20,516 nucleotides of DNA from the NCBI GenBank assembly GCA_041686955.1, contig JAWLCV010000072.1:1-20516 (forward strand), written 5' to 3'. Below, in pieces: positions 14,677 to 20,516 of this stretch; the first letter of the stretch is position 1; every line of letters starts with the position of its first letter. The DNA is from UBA7803 sp041686955. Its GTDB lineage: Bacteria; Pseudomonadota; Gammaproteobacteria; Pseudomonadales; Azotimanducaceae. The notes below the pieces were generated by a model. It did not search any database and was not told the DNA's origin. It saw nothing but the letters and a program-made list of their open reading frames with translations. A program made the position numbers and the translations under genes.

Positions 14677-15468
14677 TTACAGCGGGATACTCGCATACTG
14701 GGCCGAACGGGTGCCCGGCAGGGGCCGGTTGTCCGCGGCGTGGTAGGTGAACACGCAGGAGAGCTTCACCCGGTTAGTGAGGTTGCGGCCGGCGGCGTGG
14801 AACGTCCGGCAGTGAAACAGCATGACGTCGCCCTGGGCCAGCTCCACGGTGCGGGCCTGGTCGATGAGGGTTTGGTTCTCGGGCAGCTCGGGCCGCAGGA
14901 ACTTGGCTTCATCCAGCCGCTGTGCGGCGAAGCTCTGGCGGTGGCTGCCGGGAATGACCTCCAGCGCCCCGTTCTCCGCGGTCTCGTCGCCGAGCGCCAG
15001 CCACAGCGACACGAGCTCCGGGCGCTCGAACGACCAGTAGCGCACGTCCTGATGCCACAGGGTGACGCTGCTGAAGCCCGGCGACTTGGTCATGACGCAG
15101 TTGTGGTGACACTGAGAGAGCAGGACCCGATCGGTGCCCATCACCGCCCGCAGATGACGGCCCACCGCGTCGCCGGTCACCAGCGGCCGCAGGGCGGCGA
15201 AGCGGGAATAGGCGCTGAGCAGCCGGCGCGGGGTGTCGCCGCCCGCCGCATCGCGGCTCGGCGGGGCGCCGGGATAGCCCGTTTCCGCCTCGAACTCCGC
15301 CGGCGCCAGCACCGGATGCAGCGAGGCCTCCACCTCGGCAGCCAGGGCGTCGCAGACGCCGGGAGCCACCAGCCCCGGCAGCACCACGAAGCCGTCGGCG
15401 GCGAAGCTGCGGGCCAGCCGTTCCAGGTCGTCCTCGCCGGGCTCGTTCGAAACCGTCTCGTTGCTCAT
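14677..15468 (-). CDS. Phytanoyl-CoA dioxygenase (PhyH) family protein
   Basis: This 263-residue Fe(II)/2-oxoglutarate-dependent oxygenase of the PhyH family hydroxylates a carbon while decarboxylating 2-oxoglutarate. The iron triad is visible: WHQD (138-141; His139, Asp141) and the distal His224 in FHCRTFHAAGRN, followed by the Arg at 233 that holds 2-oxoglutarate. Flanking strands SLWLALGDETAENGALEVIPGSH (154-176) are typical of the family. The ATG overlaps the stop of the upstream aldehyde dehydrogenase (ATGA, 15465-15468), so both are made together. Family substrates range from phytanoyl-CoA to compatible solutes and mycotoxins. Next to an aldehyde dehydrogenase, a hydroxylation-oxidation sequence is plausible, but the substrate is not known. 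Confidence 0.92.
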   Translation of the reverse strand: MSNETVSNEPGEDDLERLARSFAADGFVVLPGLVAPGVCDALAAEVEASLHPVLAPAEFEAETGYPGAPPSRDAAGGDTPRRLLSAYSRFAALRPLVTGDAVGRHLRAVMGTDRVLLSQCHHNCVMTKSPGFSSVTLWHQDVRYWSFERPELVSLWLALGDETAENGALEVIPGSHRQSFAAQRLDEAKFLRPELPENQTLIDQARTVELAQGDVMLFHCRTFHAAGRNLTNRVKLSCVFTYHAADNRPLPGTRSAQYASIPL

Positions 15469-16898
15469 CGCATCTGCTGGCGCACGGCCTTCAGCATCTT
15501 CTCGCCGTAGGGCGGGCGCAGCCCGGCCAACTCGGCGACGTTGAACTTGCTCTGCCGGAACACCGACTTGGCGTGGCTGAAGGTCTTGAAGCCGTCGAAG
15601 CCGTGGTAGGCGCCCATGCCGGAGGGCCCGACCCCGCCGAAGGGCAGGTCTTCCTGGGCCACGTGCATGATCACGTCGTTGACGGTGACGCCGCCGGAGG
15701 TGGTGTGGCAGAGGACCTCACGCTCCTCGGTGCCGTCCTCGCCGAAATAGTACAGGCCCAGGGGACGGGGCTTGCGGTTGATGTACTCGATGGCGTCCTC
15801 CACGCGGCCGTAGCCCTTCACCGGAAGGATGGGACCGAAGATCTCGTCCTGCATCACCTTCAAATCGTCGGACGGATCGACAATCAGGGTAGGCGGAATC
15901 TTGTGATGGGGCTGCTGGCGGAAGTCCTCGCCGGCGGGATTCACCTCCACCACCCGGGCCCCGGCCTCCCGCGCCTCCTCGATGTAGCCGTTCAGACGGT
16001 CGAAGTGCCGCTGGTCGATGACGGAGGTGTAATCCGGGTTGTCCAGCAGGGTGGGATACATGCGCGCCACCGAGCGCTCCGTCGAGGAGACGAACTCGTC
16101 CATGCGTTCCTCCGGCACGAACACGTAGTCCGGCGCCAGGCAGATCTGCCCGGCGTTGAGCATCTTGCCGGTCATGATGGCGTCGGTGGTCTTCTGCAGA
16201 TCGGCGGAGCGGCCCACCACCACCGGGGACTTGCCGCCGAGCTCCAGGGTCACCGGCACCAGATTCTCCGCGGCCGCGCGCATGACGTGGCGGGCGATGG
16301 AGGTGGCGCCGGTGAACAGCAGGTGATCGAACGGCAGGGAGGCGAAGTCCGCGCCGGTCTGGGGGCCGCCGGTGATCACCGCGATCTCCAGCTCGTCGAA
16401 CGCCGTGGGGAAGATCTCCGCCATGACCTCGGAGGTGGCGGGCGTGTACTCCGACGGCTTGATCATGCAGCGGTTGCCGGCGGCCAGCACCCCCGCCAGC
16501 GGCGTGAACGTGAGGTTCACCGGAAAGTTCCACGGACTGATCACGCCGACCACTCCCAGCGGCTGGTACTCCACCCGGGCCTTGGCGCCGAGCAGGTTGA
16601 GGGGGAAAGGGCCCACCTTGCGCTTTTCCGGCTGCATCCATCGGGCCAGGTGCTTCTGGGCGTGGCGCAGCGGCCCCACCGAGCCCGCCACGTCGGTGAA
16701 CAGCGACTGGTGCTCGCTGCGATGACCGAAATCCGCGTCCATCGCCTCCACCAACCGCTTCTCGTGGGTCTTCAACAGCGAGATCGCCCGCTCCAGACGG
16801 TCGCTGCGTACCTCGGCCGTCACCACCCCTTCGCGCAGGTAATCGTCGCGCTGTCGCTCCAGCAGGTTCAGCATGGTCTCGCGTGGTGTCTCTTGCAT
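15465..16898 (-). CDS. Aldehyde dehydrogenase, coniferyl-aldehyde-dehydrogenase-like
   Basis: This 477-residue NAD(P)-dependent aldehyde dehydrogenase has all the catalytic parts: ISPWNFP (120-126), KPSE (147-150), FTGATSIARHVM (195-206), LELGGKSP (218-225; general base Glu219) and NAGQICLAPDYV (248-259; nucleophile Cys253), plus DEIFGPILPVKGY near the C-terminus. The short C-terminus and overall style (ERQRDDYLREG... start, PFGGVGPSGMGAYHG) match the class III/coniferyl-aldehyde branch, which acts on aromatic or long aliphatic aldehydes. The start at 16898 is preceded by GGGAGG with good spacing. The frame is open to 17108, but that part has no homologous features. It is the first of the ALDH-PhyH-smrA run; a TATCAT -10-like element lies at 16948-16953 on the minus strand. 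Confidence 0.93.
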   Translation of the reverse strand: MQETPRETMLNLLERQRDDYLREGVVTAEVRSDRLERAISLLKTHEKRLVEAMDADFGHRSEHQSLFTDVAGSVGPLRHAQKHLARWMQPEKRKVGPFPLNLLGAKARVEYQPLGVVGVISPWNFPVNLTFTPLAGVLAAGNRCMIKPSEYTPATSEVMAEIFPTAFDELEIAVITGGPQTGADFASLPFDHLLFTGATSIARHVMRAAAENLVPVTLELGGKSPVVVGRSADLQKTTDAIMTGKMLNAGQICLAPDYVFVPEERMDEFVSSTERSVARMYPTLLDNPDYTSVIDQRHFDRLNGYIEEAREAGARVVEVNPAGEDFRQQPHHKIPPTLIVDPSDDLKVMQDEIFGPILPVKGYGRVEDAIEYINRKPRPLGLYYFGEDGTEEREVLCHTTSGGVTVNDVIMHVAQEDLPFGGVGPSGMGAYHGFDGFKTFSHAKSVFRQSKFNVAELAGLRPPYGEKMLKAVRQQMR

Positions 16899-16981
16899 GG
16901 CGATCCTCCCGACGGGGTGTGAGTGAGATGCGGCCGGTCCGGCGCCGATGATACCGGAATGCCGTCCCCGGCGAGTGTGGC

Positions 16982-17245
16982 TCAGCCGTCCAGCCGGCAA
17001 TCCAGGAGCGGCTCGCCGTTGACCGTCACCGCGAGCCTCCCGCCGCTGGCCCAGTAGCGTGCTTCCACGTAGTGGTGCTCCTCCCACTCGAGCTCCACGT
17101 TGGTCCACACGTACTGCGGCTCCCGCGGCCCGCGCTCGCGGCGCTTGCGCAGGCAGTTCTCCAGGTACAGCTCGAGCGCCCCGTCGTCGGCGATGCGGAT
17201 CTCGAAGCGCTTGTGGCGATGCTGAAATGGGACGATGCGGGACAA
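16982..17245 (-). CDS. Small conserved-looking protein of unknown function
   Basis: This open frame has 87 codons, starts with TTG (17245) preceded by AGGT at moderate spacing, and ends with TGA. I do not recognise the family. The protein is soluble and charged, with beta-strand alternation (HKRFEIRIADDGALELYLEN) and a basic turn KRRERGPREP (34-43), then an aromatic, acidic stretch VWTNVELEWEEHHYVEARYW (46-65) and a last strand pair (GGRLAVTVNGEPLLDCRL). It has no signal peptide and no membrane helix. It lies 83 bp upstream of the aldehyde dehydrogenase gene on the same strand and head-to-head with the permease gene. The strand-like alternation argues that it is a real gene. Confidence 0.65.
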   Translation of the reverse strand: MSRIVPFQHRHKRFEIRIADDGALELYLENCLRKRRERGPREPQYVWTNVELEWEEHHYVEARYWASGGRLAVTVNGEPLLDCRLDG

Positions 17246-17325
17246 GGGCTACCTGCTGCCGCCAGTGCTGGCGGTGACGCTGACACTGTCGCTATGCTTG
17301 CCCAAACTGCCGGTCCAGTCCAGCC

Positions 17326-18792
17326 ATGCCCGAAGAGCCGAACCGATTCGTCCGCATCCTCAAGAGCCGCGACGTGGTGGTGCTGGCGCTTGGGGCCATG
17401 ATCGGCTGGAGCTGGGTGCTGATGAGCGGCTACTGGGTACACACGGCCGGCTCACTGGGCACCCTGGCCGCCTTCGCCGCCGGCGGCGTGGCCATCTCCC
17501 TCATCGGCCTCACCTACGCGGAGCTGGCGGCCGCCATGCCCGAGGCCGGCGGCGAGCACGTCTACACCCATCGCGGCCTCGGCAGGAGCTGGTCGTTCGT
17601 CTGCACCTGGTCGCTGCTGCTGGCGTACGTGAACATCTGCCTGTTCGAGGCCGTGGCGCTGCCCACCGCCGTGGACTACCTGGTGCCGCAGATCCGAATC
17701 GGCACCCTGTGGAACGTGCTCGGCGCCGACGTGGACCTGGGCTTCGTGCTGGTGGGGGCCGGCAGCGCCGTGGTGGTGACCCTGGTCAACGTGCTCGGCA
17801 TCAAGACGGCGGCGCGGCTGCAGACCCTGGCCGTGGCGCTCATCCTCGGTTCGGGCGTGCTGCTGCTCACCGGCGCCCTCTCCTTCGGCTCCGCCGAGCA
17901 CGCCCAGCCCCTCATCGCCTCACCCGCCACCGGCGTGCTCAGCGTGCTGATCATGGTGCCCACCCTGCTGGTGGGATTCGACGTCATCCCCCAGTCCGCC
18001 GAGGAGATCGACCTGCCGCCCGCCCGCATCGGCATGCTGCTGGTGGTCTCGGTTTTTCTGGCGGTGCTCTGGTACGGCGTGGTGTCGTTCTCCGTGGCCA
18101 TGGCCCTGGACCGGGATACCCTCGCCGCCAGCGCCATGGCCACCGGCGACGCGGCCACCGCGGTCTGGGGGCATCCGGCGGCCGGGGCGCTGCTCGTGCT
18201 CGGCGGCGCCGCCGGCATCGTCACGAGCTGGAACGCCTTCGTCATCGGCGCGAGCCGGCTCCTGTACGCCATGGCCCGCTCCGGACAGGTGCCCCGCGCC
18301 TTCGCCCGGCTGCACCCGCGCTTCAAAACCCCCTGGGTGGGTGTGCTGGTGATCGGCGCGCTCTCCTGCCTGGCGCCGCTGTTCGGGCGCACGGTGCTGG
18401 TGTGGATGATCAACGCGGGCAGCTTCGCCACCGTGGTGGCCTACCTGTTCGTTCCCCTGGCGTTTCTCGCCCTGCGCCGCAAGGAGCCGGACCTGGCGCG
18501 CCCGTTCCGCGTGCGTTATCCGCGCCTGGTGGGTTACGGCGCGGTGATTCTCGCGCTCGCCCTGCTGATCGCCTTCCTGCCGGGGAGTCCTTCGGCGCTC
18601 TTGTGGCCCTACGAGTGGTTCACCATCGTCGTGTGGGCCGTGCTGGGCGCCCTGCTGTGGCTCGGCTACCGGTTCAGAAGAGATCCATCTGGCTCGATCC
18701 CGGCGGCCGGAACAGATCCGTTCGCAGTGCCGGGCGATGCTCACCATCCAGCCCATGGCGCTTCAGCGCCTTCGCAAAGCGCCGGGCGATGA
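17326..18792 (+). CDS. APC-superfamily amino-acid permease
   Basis: This 488-residue inner-membrane transporter has about 12 hydrophobic segments. The first helix carries the APC-type substrate turn (VVLALGAMIGWSWVLMSG, about 16-34); helix 2 and the loop after it have GLTYAELAAAMPEAGGEHVYTHRGLG (61-86), typical of the family; and ASRLLYAMARSGQVPRAFARLHPRFKTPWVGV (308-339) is the diagnostic helix 8 loop. It should move an amino acid or polyamine with a proton or sodium; the ligand is unknown. The ATG at 17326 has no strong Shine-Dalgarno. The last membrane segment ends about residue 447; the remaining 40 residues are unstructured, rich in Pro, Ala and Ser, and encoded antisense to the end of the radical SAM gene (119 bp overlap), so the tail may have arisen by loss of an earlier stop. 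Confidence 0.92.
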   Translation: MPEEPNRFVRILKSRDVVVLALGAMIGWSWVLMSGYWVHTAGSLGTLAAFAAGGVAISLIGLTYAELAAAMPEAGGEHVYTHRGLGRSWSFVCTWSLLLAYVNICLFEAVALPTAVDYLVPQIRIGTLWNVLGADVDLGFVLVGAGSAVVVTLVNVLGIKTAARLQTLAVALILGSGVLLLTGALSFGSAEHAQPLIASPATGVLSVLIMVPTLLVGFDVIPQSAEEIDLPPARIGMLLVVSVFLAVLWYGVVSFSVAMALDRDTLAASAMATGDAATAVWGHPAAGALLVLGGAAGIVTSWNAFVIGASRLLYAMARSGQVPRAFARLHPRFKTPWVGVLVIGALSCLAPLFGRTVLVWMINAGSFATVVAYLFVPLAFLALRRKEPDLARPFRVRYPRLVGYGAVILALALLIAFLPGSPSALLWPYEWFTIVVWAVLGALLWLGYRFRRDPSGSIPAAGTDPFAVPGDAHHPAHGASAPSQSAGR

Positions 18793-19801
18793 GGTCGGCG
18801 AACACCCCCTCGCCGCGCATGCGCCGGCCCCAGGCGGCGTCGTAGGCCTTGCCGCCCCGGGACGCGCGGATGGCGCTCATGATGCGCTCGGCGCGCTGGG
18901 GGTAATGCTCGGCGAGCCAATCCCGGAACAGGTCCTTCACCTCGTGGGGCAGCCGCAGCAGGATGTAGTTGGCGCCCGTGGCGCCCGCCGCGGCGGCCGC
19001 AGCCACGATGGACTCGATCTCGTGGTCGTTCAGAAACGGGATCACCGGCGCCACCATCACCGCCACCGGCACACCGCTCCGGCAGAGCGCCTCGACCACG
19101 CGAAGCCGCGCCTCCGGTCCCGCTGCCCGGGGCTCGAGGCGGGTCTTGAGGTCCCGATCGAGGGTGGTCACGCTCACCGCGACGCTCACCAGCTCGCGCC
19201 GCGCCAGCTCGGCGAGCAGATCCAGATCGCGCAGGATGAGCTGCCCCTTGGTGACGATGCTCACCGGGTGGTCGTGCTCGAGCAGCACCTCGAGCACCGC
19301 GCGGGTCACCCGCTGAGTCTTTTCTGCCGGCTGGTAGGGATCCGTGTTGGTGCCCATGGCCAGGGTGGCGCAGCGGTAGCCGGGCTTCCCCAGCTCCTCG
19401 ATCAGGGCCTCGCGTACCCGGGTCTTGTAGAAGATGCGGGTTTCGAAATCGAGCCCCGGCGAGAGGTCGAGATAGGCGTGGGTGGGCCGGGCGAAGCAGT
19501 AGATGCAGCCGTGCTCGCAGCCCTTGTACGGGTTGATGGAACGATCGAACGGCACGTCGGGGGAGCTGTTCCGGGTGATCAGCCGCCTGGTGGCGTCGGG
19601 AAACAGCTCCGTGGCCAGATCGGGGACGGACGCTTCCTCCTCCGCCGCCCAGCCGTCACTCACCGCCTCGCTGTGGCGAAGCAGAAAGCGGCTCGCCGGG
19701 TTGGCCGTGGCGCCCCGGCCCTTGATGACCACGGCCTGCTCGCCGCCGTCGCTGGTGGGCGGCAGGCCGAGGCCCGGCGCCTGAAATCCCCGTTTCCGCA
19801 T
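18674..19801 (-). CDS. PA0069-family radical SAM protein, SplB-related
   Basis: This 375-residue radical SAM enzyme has the iron-sulfur motif CEHGCIYC (Cys95, Cys99, Cys102) in the context INPYKGCEHGCIYCFARPTH. Downstream are KTRVREALIEEL, GTNTDPYQPAE and VSIVTKGQLILRDLDLL, all typical of the family related to spore photoproduct lyase. An N-terminal region with GRGATANPASRF (28-39) matches the PA0069 type. The C-terminus is GSSQMDLF; QMDLF resembles the beta-clamp-binding consensus QL[SD]LF. The start at 19801 is the first ATG after the promoter; the open frame continues to 20491 but crosses the divergent lipoprotein gene and is not credible. Transcription is predicted from a LexA-controlled promoter (19832-19860). 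A role in SOS DNA repair is inferred from the promoter and clamp motif; the exact lesion is unknown. Confidence 0.92.
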   Translation of the reverse strand: MRKRGFQAPGLGLPPTSDGGEQAVVIKGRGATANPASRFLLRHSEAVSDGWAAEEEASVPDLATELFPDATRRLITRNSSPDVPFDRSINPYKGCEHGCIYCFARPTHAYLDLSPGLDFETRIFYKTRVREALIEELGKPGYRCATLAMGTNTDPYQPAEKTQRVTRAVLEVLLEHDHPVSIVTKGQLILRDLDLLAELARRELVSVAVSVTTLDRDLKTRLEPRAAGPEARLRVVEALCRSGVPVAVMVAPVIPFLNDHEIESIVAAAAAAGATGANYILLRLPHEVKDLFRDWLAEHYPQRAERIMSAIRASRGGKAYDAAWGRRMRGEGVFADLIARRFAKALKRHGLDGEHRPALRTDLFRPPGSSQMDLF

Positions 19802-19831
19802 GATCACCAGACAGGCTGTTGCAAGGCTTCG

Positions 19832-19860
19832 AGCATAGCTGTACGTTTGTACAGTATCAA
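19832..19860 (-). promoter_or_regulatory. Sigma-70 promoter of the radical SAM gene with LexA operator in the spacer
   Basis: On the minus strand TTGATA (-35, 19855-19860) and TATGCT (-10, 19832-19837) are separated by exactly 17 bp (19838-19854). Transcription should start near 19825, about 24 nt before the ATG at 19801. The 17-bp spacer contains the LexA box. This placement should allow full repression. Confidence 0.85.
19839..19854. promoter_or_regulatory. LexA operator (SOS box)
   Basis: CTGTACGTTTGTACAG is CTGT-N8-ACAG, the gammaproteobacterial LexA consensus, with perfect 6-bp arms (CTGTAC/GTACAG) around GTTT. It lies between the divergent radical SAM and lipoprotein genes, so it may control one or both. 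Confidence 0.9.
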
Positions 19861-19910
19861 GGCATCGGGTCGGACAGTAGACTGATCCTTCCCGGTGCCA
19901 CCTGAACCCA

Positions 19911-20516
19911 ATGCGCGAACATCGATCCGTGGAAGCCCGGCGCCGCCTCCGGGCGCGTGCCATGGTATGCCTGCTGTGGCCGGCGCTGGCGCTGTGGCTG
20001 CCCGCCTGTGCAACCAAGCCCGAGGATCCGGCGCTGCTCGAAGACATGGCGGAGCTGCAGATCCGGCTGCGGCTGCTGCAGAGCGAGCTGACCGCCCTGC
20101 GCGATACCCTGGCCGAGCGCGGCGAAGCCGAAACCGCGACGGCCGAGACCATGGAGGAGCGGATCGGCAGCCTCCAGGCGCGTCTCGACACCCTGCCCGC
20201 GGAGATGGCGGCGCTGTGTCCCGAGCCGCCCCGCAGCGCCACGGTCACCACCCAATGCGAACCCGCCAACGTGCAACGCGTGGTCGTGAGCGGCGACAAG
20301 CTGGTGGTGGGCGACGTGGAACGGGTGTGGCTCGAGCCGCCCGGGCTCAGCCTGGTGGCTCGCATGGATGCCGGCACGAGCCCCAGCGCGCTGCACGCCG
20401 AGAACGTGGTGGAGCTCGAACGCGACGGCAGCAAGTGGGTGCGTTTCGAGCTCGCGGCCAACGGCGAGTCGGTGAGCGTGGAACGCCCCATCGCACGTTT
20501 CGCCCGCTCGCCCCAC
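19911..20516 (+). CDS. Lipoprotein with coiled coil and retropepsin-like (PF05618-type) domain, 3' partial
   Basis: This frame has 202 codons and is open to the window edge. It encodes an Arg-rich N-terminus, a hydrophobic stretch (18-30) and a lipobox LPAC with Cys33, so the product should be a lipoprotein. Residues 43-102 are a heptad-rich coiled coil. From about 120 it resembles the so-called RimK-associated (ATP-dependent zinc) protease family: VVGDVERVWLEP, then LVARMDAGTSPSALHAENVVEL and ERDGSKWVRFEL. In this family the active aspartate normally sits in DTGA; here it is DAGT (Asp153-Ala154-Gly155), a Thr-to-Ala change beside the catalytic Asp. Two Cys (103, 116) could pair. ATG 19911 is taken because it gives a continuous n-region; ATG 19962 is a possible shorter start. 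Neither has a clear Shine-Dalgarno. Confidence 0.83.
   Translation, partial: MREHRSVEARRRLRARAMVCLLWPALALWLPACATKPEDPALLEDMAELQIRLRLLQSELTALRDTLAERGEAETATAETMEERIGSLQARLDTLPAEMAALCPEPPRSATVTTQCEPANVQRVVVSGDKLVVGDVERVWLEPPGLSLVARMDAGTSPSALHAENVVELERDGSKWVRFELAANGESVSVERPIARFARSPH

Noticed and set aside
14658..14685. Imperfect CCGCTGTA repeat around the PhyH stop
   Set aside because: It is short and not in frame; perhaps a small duplication, but not enough for a separate claim.
19802..20491. N-terminal extension of the radical SAM frame
   Set aside because: It crosses the LexA promoter and a clear lipoprotein gene on the opposite strand.
1..20516. Search for CRISPR arrays, insertion sequences, tRNA genes and prophage genes
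   Set aside because: No regularly spaced repeats, transposase motifs, terminal inverted repeats or cloverleaf patterns were seen on reading.

Overview
The window is dense, GC-rich chromosomal DNA, almost certainly from a gammaproteobacterium. The cmoA-cmoB pair, an SmrA protein, a PA0069-type radical SAM protein behind an E. coli-type LexA box, and a PEP-CTERM protein behind a sigma-54 promoter all fit a free-living, exopolysaccharide- or floc-forming lineage (for example a Nevskiales- or Chromatiales-like group; the exact taxon cannot be read from the sequence). There are 18 genes with very short spacers, no RNA genes, no insertion sequences and no CRISPR array. No gene-free stretch exceeds about 210 bases.

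Layout. (1) 1-3312: the 3' end of a short-chain dehydrogenase (+), a bidirectional terminator, a PEP-CTERM surface protein (-) with a consensus sigma-54 promoter, then a tightly coupled flavin reductase-nitronate monooxygenase pair (-). (2) 3313-8720, all +: an acyl-CoA dehydrogenase, a LemA protein with an M48 membrane metalloprotease carrying a long C-terminal extension, and exopolyphosphatase ppx. (3) 8724-10814 (-): polyphosphate kinase ppk, tail-to-tail with ppx, so synthesis and breakdown of polyphosphate lie side by side. (4) 10889-14054, all +: cmoA-cmoB (tRNA wobble uridine cmo5U34 modification), a small winged-helix-like protein with a C-terminal membrane anchor, and a second acyl-CoA dehydrogenase. 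(5) 14055-17245, all -: a small unknown protein, an aldehyde dehydrogenase overlapping a phytanoyl-CoA dioxygenase-family oxygenase, and smrA. (6) 17326-20516: an APC amino-acid permease (+) whose tail overlaps a radical SAM protein (-), and divergently the 5' part of a lipoprotein (+) with a retropepsin-like domain, cut by the window edge.

Function. Two acyl-CoA dehydrogenases, the PhyH-type oxygenase, the aldehyde dehydrogenase, the SDR, the flavin reductase and the nitronate monooxygenase point to versatile aerobic breakdown of lipid or branched substrates. The rest is mostly housekeeping: polyphosphate, tRNA modification and envelope proteolysis.

The most interesting signal is at 18674-19860. 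The radical SAM gene has a sigma-70 promoter (TTGATA, 17 bp, TATGCT) whose spacer is filled by a perfect LexA operator, and its protein ends in QMDLF, which resembles the beta-sliding-clamp-binding pentapeptide. Together these suggest an SOS-induced radical SAM DNA-repair enzyme recruited to the clamp. Second is the PEP-CTERM gene, whose sigma-54 promoter and upstream repeats suggest control by a PrsR-like enhancer-binding protein. Statements about protein families rest on recognised motifs; no database search was run.
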